Positions 12,730-22,718 of a DNA stretch of 64,000 nt are shown here, one piece after another; position 1 is the stretch's first letter; each line of letters begins with the position of its first letter. The stretch is from Ooceraea biroi (lineage: Eukaryota; Arthropoda; Insecta; Hymenoptera; Formicidae). Under the pieces are notes generated by a model. That model was given only the letters and a program-made list of their open reading frames with translations. It made no database searches and had not been told where the DNA came from. The position numbers were made by a program, and so were the translations under genes. The stretch covers positions 13,880,278 to 13,944,277 of the forward strand of contig NC_039507.1 of assembly GCF_003672135.1 (NCBI RefSeq). The letters are read 5' to 3'.

Positions 12730-13456
12730 CATCGATCATTCACAAAGTTTTGATGTATAAATGCCATGACCGAGCACTTTGTGTTTCGTCCCATCGCTTA
12801 GCGAAACATATTCTGAACAGGACCGCAAGTCAGATACCCAATTGCGGAACATCATGTGCCTAGAAACATCACTGTCAAGGATACAAGCGTCTTTTACTGT
12901 AGGGTTTAAAAATTCCTTCTCTATCACTTCCGCGGAAAAAGCAGCTTTGTTGAAAATCTCGTTGGACTTCAGTCTCTTTGCCTTCTCGATCCTCCGCGTC
13001 TTTTTTCTTCCTTTCGCAGTCTTTCATATAATGACCTAGTTTATGGCAGTAAAAGCATTTAATCTCTTTCTTTGGATGCTGCGCTTTTCTTTCTGTCATC
13101 TCTTGTCATCCCTTGTTCGAGTTCACACTCATGGCGGTCAACGTGCCGCAACTATCTTTGGTGGTAGTCAATCGTCCTTCTTCTTTGATGAGAGGTTGTC
13201 TGAGTCTGTCTAGCATTTGATGCTTACTCTCCACACTGTTCCACGCAGTTACGAATGCATTATATTTTGTAGGCTAGCTTCCCAATATTTTTGCCATTAT
13301 CGTCACGTCCGAAATCTTTTCACCAAGATTGCATAACTGACGCGCTATATTTTCCACCTTCGCCACATGCTGCGCGACGCTATCATTCGGCGCCATCTTG
13401 TACTCGTGGAATTGCGTCATAAGAAATAATTTACTCGAGTCACTTTTCTGTTTATG
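12730..13456 (-). pseudogene. Ty1/copia gag (3' part), zinc knuckle and protease remnant
   Basis: The frame read downward from 13456 starts HKQKSDSSKLFLM and contains copia gag text (FHEYKMAPNDSVAQHV). It then has the CCHC knuckle CFYCHKLGHYMKDC at about 13045-13004 and a protease-like ILDSDVSRHM at about 12880-12850, where the family has D-S/T-G. The catalytic glycine is replaced and the frame is broken by stops, so it is not functional. Its upstream half lies at 15858-16148, beyond an inserted mariner element. Confidence 0.88.
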
Positions 13457-14054
13457 TACAGGGTGGGAAAAAATTATTGGTCAAGCTTTCGCCAGTCGAT
13501 TCTACTCGTCGAGATCGCCAACATTGCATCATAAACATGGTGCCGCAAAATTAACTTTCAAGGTCATTTTCAATGTCAAATTTTTTTATTGGCTTAGTCG
13601 ATTCTACTTGTCGAGCTGAACAAAAGTCTCAAAGGGACCATATGCCGGAAATCAATATTTCATAGAGAAATCTTCGTTTGAAGTTTTTAGAAGCCAAAAA
13701 ATTTCGTAAAATTAATTGTGATGAGTAAAATCTGCTTAATCTACTCTTAACGCTACCCAGGAACAACGAAGTAGGCGTGGTAGAGTTTTGTTCCCTTCGG
13801 GGTATCTTGGTACCCAGTAACATTTCAACGGCTGTTGGTTCCTTAAAGCAACGGTCATTTGCCTCGGAGAGGAATAATATATCGCTCCATAAGACATTCG
13901 TTACTTGTGCTTAAGAAACTTTCCATCCATATCCAGACCTTTTTCGTGATTATTAGAAGACCGCCGCTGATCTTGAATCAATTTTCAGTGTAAAATTAAA
14001 AAAAATTGTTTTAATTTTTTACCAATTTTTTTTTAAGAATAACGTTGCTGTAGC

Positions 14055-15262
14055 ATGCCTCGACGTGGTGGCCGTGGTGGTCGTGATCGGGCGCTTCGGG
14101 ATGGGCGTGACCAACGTCTAATGCTTCGAGCAATTGATCGTGCTCATGGTAATTACACACGAGCACGAGCTCTTTATGCTAGTTGGTTGCGACGCCAAGC
14201 TAATGGCAGACCATTACGTCCAGGGTCCGTGCCTGATCGTCGAGAATTGCAACGACTCGATGAACGATTACATGATCAGGAGCAAATGAATTTTGCAGGT
14301 GCTGGCCACCGTAGGGCAGGTCGTCCTCGTGTGTCTTGGAGAATTGAGGAACGTGTGATTGCTCTAGCTCGAACTTATCCTGTCATGGGATCACGACGCA
14401 TAGGCGCGCGAGTAGGGGTTGATCATAAAACAGTCTTGCGCATTCTCCGTGAGGAAGGCCTACGACCCTACAAAGTGCAGGTAGTGCATGAGTTACGACC
14501 TGGTGATCGCACAGCTCGTCTTCGTTTTTGTCGGTGGATGCTTCGCAAGATCCGAAAATATTGGCACTTTCTGAAAAATATAGTGTTCACTGATGAATCC
14601 AGTTTTTCCAGCACTTCCATTTTGAACCAGCAAAATGTTTGCATCTGGCGCAGACGCAATCCACACGCAATGGTCCAAAGAGTTCAGCAGGGCCGTTTTT
14701 CAGTCAATGTTTGGGCAGGGATACTCGGGAATGATTATATTGCTCCTGTGTTTCTCTCAAACCGATTGTCAAGCGTTGAGTATTTGCGGTTTCTACGTCA
14801 TACTCTCCTGAATCGACTGCGACGTATGGTTCCGAGGAATGCCCGTAATCGAATGTTTTTATACATGATGGTGCTCCACCGCATTTTGGCAGGCAAGTCC
14901 GCACTTTTTTACAACGAGTTTTTGGAACTCGATGGATCGGTCGTAATCCTGCGCCACACTTATGGCCCGCTCGTTCACCTGACCTGAACCCTCTGGACTT
15001 TTATTTCTGGGGAGCTCTGAAAGCCATTGTTTATGGGTCAAGCAGGGCTTTAAGGACAGCTCAGGATTTACGAGATCGCATTAAAGAGGCGGTTGCTACT
15101 TTAGCACGAAATCGAGCTGTGCTCCGTAGAGTGCGAGATAATTTGGTGGAGAGACTCCAAGCTTGCATTGATAACGGTGGTGGTCACATTGAAGCTGGCA
15201 GACAAGCACAACTGCTCAGAGCTATTGGGGCCGATGGGTCAGTTCTGTTTATTCGTAGGTAG
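14055..15262 (+). pseudogene. Mariner-type transposase, one frameshift
   Basis: The protein begins MPRRGGRGGRDRAL and has an N-terminal helix-turn-helix region (RPRVSWRIEERVIALA ... VDHKTVLRILREEGLRPYK). A DDE/D nuclease fold follows: D in FTDESSF, then D in HDGAPPH, then D in SPDLNPLDFYFWG. The last two are about 37 residues apart, which resembles DD37D (maT-like) rather than classic DD34D mariner. At about 14860-14864 an extra TA shifts the frame, so the conserved HDGAPPH is read out of frame with the N-terminus. After the shift the frame is clean to TAG at 15260-15262. No other break is seen, so inactivation looks recent. The N-terminal ATG is preceded by non-coding AT-rich sequence. Confidence 0.9.
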
Positions 15263-15278
15263 CGTCGACGACGATAAA

Positions 15279-15404
15279 GTGAGAGGCAAGGGGAACTCAC
15301 TGTAATCAAGTCACCCCGAGGTGAGAGGCGAGGGGAACTCACTGTAATCAAGTCACCCCGAGGTGAGAGGCGAGGGAAACTCATTGTAATTAAGTCACCC
15401 CGAA
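15279..15404 (+). repeat. Three 42-bp tandem repeats after the transposase
   Basis: The starts at 15279, 15321 and 15363 each read GTGAGAGGC(A/G)AGGG, continue with an inverted-like GAACTCAC, and end TAATCAAGTCACCCCGA. The same motif appears in the arms of the unrelated element at 2.4-4.1 kb. Confidence 0.9.
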
Positions 15405-15857
15405 GGGAACAGAAATCTACCACGTCCACGTCGTTGTTCCTGGGTAGCGCTAAGAGTAGATTAAGCAGATTTTTGACCTTGAAAACGAATTTTTCAGGGT
15501 CATTTTTGGGGGGTGATTTTCGCTAATCACGATCAGGATATTCAGAACATGATTTGAAGAACTTTATAAGCATCAGATTTATTTTCTGACTTTATAAAAA
15601 TCAATTTTTTATAAATTTCACGCAAAAAAACTTCAAACGAAGATTTCTCTATGAAATATTGATTTCCGGCATATGGTCCCTTTGAGGCTTTTGTTTAGCT
15701 CGACGAGTAGAATCGACTAAGCCAATAAAAAAATTTGACATTGAAAATGACCTTGAAAGTTAATTTTGCGGCACCATGTTTATGATGCAATGTTGGCGAT
15801 CTCGACGAGTAGAATCGACTGGCGAAAGCTTGACGAATAATTTTTCCCCACCCTGTA

Positions 15858-16148
15858 CAGCACTCAATTTGTTCCACATTTCAGCTGCTATCTCACAAGT
15901 CAATAGGAATTCGAGTTGCGAAGCTTCCATCGTTGATGAAATGATTACTATTGCTTTTGCATGTCGCTGTCGCATTATGTGTGTCCCATTTAGCCGTCTG
16001 CATAGATCGTTTTTCCGTAAACCGTTTCTTGATGCCATTTATAATTGTCAGCCCGTTTGCGACGAAAATCACTTTAATTTGAAATTTCTATGCTAGGAAA
16101 CTTGTTTTCGAATTTTCCGATGCTCCTCAAGTCAATAGAATCAGCCAT
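15858..16148 (-). pseudogene. Ty1/copia gag, N-terminal part
   Basis: The ATG at 16148-16146 begins MADSIDLRSIGKFE, the usual start of arthropod copia gag. A frameshift follows near 16085, then LNGTHIMRQRHAKA and AAEMWNKLSAV. The text stops exactly at the TA where the mariner element sits and resumes at 13456. The reading frame can be followed across the insertion, which dates the mariner after the copia copy. Confidence 0.88.
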
Positions 16149-16216
16149 CCTTAGCAAAGTTCACTTCCGTCGTGTGTATGTGATGCATAATGAAAAAATT
16201 TTTATGTACGAATATG

Positions 16217-16519
16217 CCCTGGGCCCATAATCTGTTATGGGAATTATGATAATGACTCACGTACACTGTAGTATTTAACAAATAGCACGTATATTTAGTG
16301 TAAACAATACAGACAGGCTCTTACGCACGCGTCAGACTATAACGAGCGTGTTCTCGAAACAGTGACGAAGGAACAACTAACTGGGAGGGGGTGCGTGGAT
16401 ATGCGCGCGCGCGAGCGTGCGTATGCGTGTGTTCTACATCCAGCCAACTAAAGCAAGATCGACCACTGATCTGGCCGGTTAAGGTAAGATCGGTGGTTGG
16501 TCCGGCCAGTGAACGTAAT
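16217..16519 (-). repeat. Copia primer-binding site and 5' LTR
   Basis: On the minus strand GATTATGGGCCCAGGG (16232-16217) matches the half-tRNA-iMet primer site typical of copia. Immediately outside it lies ...CCCATAACA, the LTR end (16233). The outer LTR boundary is not clear because a MITE starts near 16520. The LTR holds an inner inverted repeat (ctggccgg at about 16467 and ccggccag at about 16501). Confidence 0.7.
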
Positions 16520-17168
16520 GATATCAAAGAATTACGCCAATTATGAAAATGGGTATTTATGCAAATCAGAAAATCTATTATTTTATTCTTATTTATACTA
16601 CATACAGACACATGCATATATACGTACATGATATTGATTACGAATGCGGAAGAATTATTTCAATACAAATAGGTATTTTTTCAAAATGCTTGGCTCTGCT
16701 AAACCGAATTACTATGTTAATTGCCCCTTTCTTTCTTTCTCTCTTGTGGATGCGTGCATGTGCGTGTGTCTCTCTTTCTCATGCGTGCGTGTGTGTATGT
16801 GTGTGTGTGTGACAGAATTAAGAATTAGAATTAAGTATAGAATAACTTTAACTAAGTTTATAATATATAGTTTATGTGCTTTACCAAAGTCTGTTATGTA
16901 AATTAGATTGTAAGTTAGATTATTATAATCTTTAGATTATAAGGATTTAATTACTAATTAACATACTGATTCGGTTAGCAGCGCCAAGCATTTTTAAAAA
17001 ATACCTATTTGTATTGAAATAATTCTTCCGCATTCGTAATCAATATTATGTACGTATATATGCATGTGTCTGTATGCACTATGTAGTATAAATAAGAATA
17101 AAATAATAGATTTTCTGATTTGCATAAATACCAATTTTCATAATTGGCGCAATTCTTTGATATCATCA
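16520..17168. mobile_element. Palindromic MITE with about 190-bp arms
   Basis: The segment 16525-16716 is the inverted match of about 16967-17165 (ends gatatcaaagaatt and aattctttgatatc). The spacer contains TG/CA microsatellites. A partial second copy in the same orientation lies at about 21625-22080. Confidence 0.85.
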
Positions 17169-17280
17169 CTTTTGTAGAGTTCTTTTTTGAACGAAAAACG
17201 TAAAGTTCTTTTTTTCTTCGCCCGTGTATACTTGGCGCTTTTTTGTACCTTTTTTTAAAAAGGTAATTTTGTTCAGATAT

Positions 17281-17512
17281 ATTTAACAGTACAACGTTTC
17301 GGCCTAACTTCAGGCCCTCTTCAAGTGCATTACAAAATTAACAAGTCATTTTCTGCAAACACAACACAACATAAGTTCTAATTAAACAAAAGATAATAAA
17401 AATTAAACTTACTGCCAGAAAATGACTAAGTGAAGGTGAACAAAGGTGACAATACGTCCATACACGTCCCGAGTCAAATCATGACTACACAAGCAAAACA
17501 AGGGTCTAACAA
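17281..17512 (-). mobile_element. 3' end of a Penelope-like element, truncated
   Basis: This is the inverted copy of 23801-24060, starting just after the stop codon of the GIY-YIG frame. It ends in the hairpin ggcctgaagttaggcc followed by GAAACG. Only the 3' untranslated part remains, as expected for a 5'-truncated retrocopy. Confidence 0.8.
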
Positions 17513-18096
17513 GGGAACATCACGAAGTGGAAAATTCTGATTTTGATGAAACTTTATACACGTGTAGGGCAGGTTAATAGATAAATTTAGAAATTATCCG
17601 TTGCGGCCCAAAAATGATTTTAAGGGGTGAAATCACCCTTCAAACGTAAGACGGCTTTTTGCTTTTCTCGATATATCTCGGAAATTATTCGAAATATCGA
17701 AAAATGGTTTATGCAAAAGTTTCATGGTAAAAGTGCCTCTAATTAACCACATTAATAAAAGTTTTTAAATAATTTTTTTCAAAATTGTTTGAAAAAATTT
17801 TTCCAAATTATATTTAAAAACAATTTATTAATGTGATTAAATCGAAGTAGTTTTACCATGAAACTTTTGTATAAAACATTTTTCGATATTGCGAATAATT
17901 TCCAAGATATATCAAGAAAAAGAAGAAGCCGTCTTACGTATGAAGGGTGGTTTCAGCCCTTACGTATGAAGGGTGGTTTCACCCCTTAAAACCGTTTTTG
18001 GGCCGCAACGGAAATTTTCTAAATTCATCTACTAACCCCCCTTACGTGTGTATAAAGTTTCATCGAACTCAGAATTTTCGGATGTGCGATGTTCCC
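17513..18096. mobile_element. Palindromic MITE, 584 bp
   Basis: GGGAACATC at 17513 mirrors GATGTTCCC at 18088-18096. The arms of about 280 bp contain ttttaaggggtgaaa and its complement. The loop near 17800 is AT-rich. A short internal duplication (cttacgtatgaagggtggttt) at about 17933-17980 is present only in the right arm. Confidence 0.85.
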
Positions 18097-18410
18097 GAGT
18101 CAGCAACGAATTGCCAGAACACTTTTGAATAAAATCTCTATATATTTATAGTTTCATCAAAATCAAGAGTTTGGCAAAGTTTTTTTTAATTTAATATGTA
18201 CAATGTTAAGGTCGTTTCATTTTAAAAATTATTAATTTTACAGAAAATATTAAATTTATTTTGTTATCAAGCGACGCGGTAGCGTCGCGACGCCAAGTAC
18301 ATAAAAATCAAAAATAAGTTTCCGAATAATGAGAGTTACTGCATAAACATCGAGCGTTACCAAGTTCAGTGCTAGATGTCGAGCGCTACCGTATAGCTTA
18401 TCTGGAATTC

Positions 18411-19408
18411 ATGTCATTTGACGAGTGGCATCCGTTTGGCCACGTTGATATTGACTACGGTCCCGATTGACCACGTTGAGACTGATCACATTCCGATTGA
18501 CCACGTTGCGATTGACCACAGTCCCGAATGACCACGGTCCGATTGACCACAGTCCCGAATGACCACGGTCCCGATTGACCACGTTGATATTGACCACGGT
18601 CCCGATTGACCACGTTGATATTGGCCACGGTCCCGATTGACCACGTTGATATTGGCCACGGTCCCGATTGATCATGTTGATATTGGCCCATCGTACCGAT
18701 AACTTGACAGTGTTTGCGTGGGGCGGGTATTGCAAGTGGAAGGGCTTCGCCTTCGGCGAAGCACCTCCCACCTGCACCCCCGCCGAAAAAAATATAAACG
18801 AACTCCAGGGGACCTACCCCGCCCGTGATGGACCTCGATTGGCGTGGAATGTTCAAGACACGGACTTCGTTGAACATATGCGGAATCATTTACTGATCAT
18901 TAAAAATATTTCGTTCATACAGTTTTATTAAACAATCGTGCAGTATCTAATAGTACGGTGTCCAATCGTTCCGCGTGCAAACGGGATACGCCTGTTCAGA
19001 TTTCTGATTTCCAATGTGTGGTCAATCGGGATCGTGGCCAATGTCAACGTGGTCAATCGGGTCCGTGGCCAATATCAACGTGGTTAATCGGGACCGTGGC
19101 CAATATCAACGTGGTCAATCGGGACCGTGGCCCATATCAACGTAGTCAATCGGGACCGTGGCCAATATCAACGTGGTCAATCGGGACCGTGGCCAATATC
19201 AACGTGGTCAATCGGGACCGTGACCAATATCAACGTGGTCAATCGCGATTGTGGTCAATCGGGACCGTGGTCAATATCAACGTGGTCAATCGGGACCATG
19301 GTCATTCGGGACTGTGGTCAATCGCAACGTGGTCAATATCAACGTGGTCAATTGGGACTGTGGTCAATATCAACGTGGCCAAACGGGACGCTCCCCATTT
19401 GACAGGTC
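18411..19408. mobile_element. Palindromic element whose arms are a 31-bp minisatellite
   Basis: The left arm (18420-18690) and right arm (19015-19395) are inverted arrays of ggtcaatcgggaccgt plus ggccaatatcaacgt. The unit is 31 bp: starts at 19151 and 19182 are exactly 31 apart. Each unit is itself two related halves of 16 and 15 bp. Outer ends share cgtttggccacg. The spacer 18690-19015 is unique and GC-rich, with no gene. All three frames of the unit are free of stops, so long open frames here are artefacts of the repeat. Confidence 0.85.
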
Positions 19409-20179
19409 ACATAAACTTGTGATTAAAATATTTCAGGAACTAAAGCCGTTATCAAAAATCTACGGCACTTTTATTATACACACCCTGTATAATATGGGTG
19501 CAAGCTTTCGATTGCGACCAATTTGATCAAGATTGATGCAGTCAATCCTGAGTCTACTGTAATCGTATATTATAACTGTGACGTTCCGTTTTCCATTTTC
19601 AGGTTCTGACTCACGTATATATGTTTGCACATACACATGCAAAGCGATTTTGTCCCTCAAGCATGCGTTCACACATGCACGATTTAATTTATTCTGAATT
19701 AAAAATACATGGAAAATGTTTTATCTTACGATAAAGATATAAATCGCAAAAACTATAAAAAATTTTAAATTACTTGTTTTAAATGAAATCATTGTGATAA
19801 TGTCGCAATGATAAGTAAATAATTCTTCTAATTTTGAACTATGAATTTTGACAATTTAAGATATACTTTGGAACATTTTATACTCATAGAACGAAACCGA
19901 GAAAGAAAGAGAAAGGGAGAGAGAGAGAAAATTTTAAATTGTCACAATTTATATTTGACAATTAGAACAATTAAGAAGATTTGCACGATTAGATAAATCT
20001 TTATTATCCAACATCTTTATGTTGGATGAGATCTCACAGCAGAACTAAAATGGCATATTATTGCGGAAACACAAAAATACATAAAAACATTTAAAATTAA
20101 TGATACCAAAATAATTAAAATGACAGATTTAAAAATTAAAACCGTACCTGGAAAAGATATATATTGGTGCGAATATATA

Positions 20180-21041
20180 CAGGGTGGCCCATTTTAATTT
20201 ATACAGTCGATTTTTTAAAAAACTAAAAGAGATACGAAAAAATGTTTCAAACAGACATGTCACGATTTCAAGGGGGACATAAGATGATACCATTGGTTTG
20301 ACCTTGAATAGTCGTTTGAAGGTCACGCGAAGATCACCTTCAATTTCTTAAATTGAAACCCCAACTTTGTATTGCAGATTCTTATTCTCCATCGAAAAGT
20401 AAGTAACTTTTGTCTGAAATATTTTTCCGAAAAATGTCATCTTATGTCCTTAAACTGTCCTCAAAACTCATCTTGAAGATCATTTTAAGGACATAAGATG
20501 ACATTTTTCGGAAAAATGTTTCAGACAAGAGTTGCATGTTTTCTCGCGTAGAATCCGAATCCGTAATAAAAAAATACCATGTCTCATTAAAAAAAAATTT
20601 CAGACCGGAAGTTAGAATTCTGAAATTTTTTTTAATGAGACATGGTATTTTTTATTACGGATTCGGATTCTACGCGAGAAAACATGCAACTCTTGTCTGA
20701 AACATTTTTCCGAAAAATGTCATCTTATGTCCTTAAAATGATCTTCAAGATGAGTTTTGAGGACAGTTTAAGGACATAAGATGACATTTTTCGGAAAAAT
20801 ATTTCAGACAAAAGTTACTTACTTTTCGATGGAGAATAAGAATCTGCAATAAAAAGTTGGGGTTTAAATTTAAGAAATTGAAGGTGATCTTCGCGTGACC
20901 TTCAAACGACTATTCAAGGTCAAACCAATGGTATCATCTTATGTCCCCCTCGAAATCGTGACATGTCTGTCTGAAACATTTTTTCGTATCTCTTTTAGTT
21001 TTTTAAAAAATCGACTGTATAAATTAAAATGGGCCATCCTG
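20180..21041. mobile_element. Near-perfect palindromic MITE (862 bp), mariner-type ends
   Basis: It starts CAGGGTGGCCC and ends GGGCCATCCTG, with TA on both sides (20178-20179 and 21042-21043). The arms of about 430 bp are almost identical and the centre is near 20611. There is no transposase. Repeated ggacataagatgacat tracts give inner sub-repeats. Confidence 0.92.
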
Positions 21042-21410
21042 TATATAGTTCTTAGTGAAAGTTTTCATCAAGATAAAATTACAATTGATGGACATTATAC
21101 AAACATAATACGTGTTAAAGGTACCGAATGGCAATTAAGAAATGATTCAAAAGTGCTAAAGTGCAATTTTGGCCTCGAAATACTAAAACTGCATATATTT
21201 TTTGCAGAAAAAAATATAAAAAATTTTTACAAAAAGTAATGAGATCCCTCTAAAAAAAACCTTTCCAAAGGTAAAAAAATACGCCAAGTACATAAAAAAA
21301 CGAATATGATGAAATCCATAGTTACCTAGCCAAGTAATTAGAAGCAATTCAATGTGAGGATTGGTAATTTGAAATAATACTTGGCGTGCCCGGGTCGCAG
21401 TAAAACGTAT

Positions 21411-21590
21411 GTCTTCCCTATAATTTGTGTAAACTCTATGTGTAAATTATTTGTAACTTTTTAACTTGCATCAACCTTGTGGAGTTTTTACTTGATTTGC
21501 TGAAGATGGCCGGATCACTGAGCCGAAACGTACAATTTTGTTAATGTAATGAAATATCACAACAAAATTACCTTTTTAAAAAAAGGTACA
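21411..21590 (+). mobile_element. Penelope-like element terminus (second family)
   Basis: The sequence CTGAAGA (21500), a stem-loop, then GAAACG (21525-21530) matches the hairpin layout at the 3' ends of the other Penelope-like copies here. It is followed by caaaattacctttttaaa, which also flanks the copy at 17.28 kb in the opposite direction. No coding part is present. Confidence 0.5.
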
Positions 21591-22489
21591 AAAAAAGCGC
21601 CAAGTATACGCGCCTGAAGTTCTTTCAAAAAAGGACTCTACAAAACTAATGATATGAACAAATTGCGCTAACTACAATGGGTATTTATGCAAACCAGAAA
21701 ATCTATTACTTTATTATTACTCTTTGGCCGATATTCATTGTTGATTCTGATTTAAGACCATCTTAAGTACAATTATAAAATATTTGAAACCAATCACACA
21801 GTCGTATTAGCATCTTAAGACATTACTTCAGATCGTCTGGAAATAAGAATGGACTATGAATACTAGCCTTTGATATTAAAAAATAAAGGACATAATAATA
21901 TTAAGCAGATATTTTTATACGAATAAATATTTTAATACATAGAAATATATTTATTAATACAAATAAGTGTTTTTCAAAATACTTGGCGCTGCTAAACCAA
22001 ATCATTATGTTAATTGCCTCATTCTCTTTCTTTCTCTCTTGTGAATGCGTGCATGTGTATGTATGTGTGTGACATTAGAATTAAGCATCGAATACTACCA
22101 TTGTGTCTCCGGCCTTATACTCAAATATCCATCATACACCTGAGCATACTGTTTTGTTTTGGTTTCTTCGACCGTGACCTCATCACCGTGATCGTGATCA
22201 CATAGGTAGTATGTCATACACTTCGGTACACTTTGAAACAGTTAAATACAAAGTATTCTCTACTTTAACCTAACTTAACCTAATCTAACCTACCCTACAC
22301 TAACCAGGTTATTTAGCTGTTTTTCAACATGCGTTTGCACGAATTTCTCAACATGACACAATTTTGAATCTCTGTGGAACGTTTTGTGTGACAAGAAAGT
22401 TATTTGTCGAGAAATAAAGTGTCCAAGATGTGAAAACGTGTTATTACTGTTAAACAGTTCAGAAAATCATATATTCCATTGGACAAAGA

Positions 22490-22718
22490 GCTATTATAAA
22501 ATTATTCAAGGTCGAAAGCGATGATCTTTGTAATATATGTCTAAGTCAAGTACTTGCTTCGCGTGGACAACTGAAAATTCGTGCAAAATCATTAAACTTC
22601 TTTTGTTAATAACTGTTTAGTAAACAACGAGCGACGGCTGAAACCTTCTGAAGGTCACTCAGGACACTGACCTTGACAACATATGTCAAGGTCAAGGTCA
22701 TCGGAGGTGGATCCCCTA
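22490..22718. mobile_element. Half of a CCTTGAC-family MITE
   Basis: The stretch contains acgagcgacggctgaaacc, ggtcactcagga, atgtcaaggtcaaggtcat and ends cggaggtggatcccct. That is the right arm of the family. Reverse transcriptase text begins within a few bases of its end. Confidence 0.7.

Larger units (their letters stand above)
13459..15855 (+). mobile_element. Mariner-superfamily element (2.4 kb) inserted in copia gag
   Basis: The element is bounded by CAGGGTGGG and CCCACCCTG, each flanked by TA (13457-13458 and 15856-15857). Removing it together with one TA joins the copia codons GTA and CAT in frame. The terminal inverted repeats are long: about 13459-13765 matches the reverse complement of about 15425-15855. 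It encodes one transposase. Confidence 0.95.

Noticed and set aside
18958..19422. Long open frames (up to 154 residues) on both strands at 18.4-19.5 kb
   Set aside because: They are produced by a stop-free 31-bp repeat read in any frame; there is no start context, domain or unique sequence.
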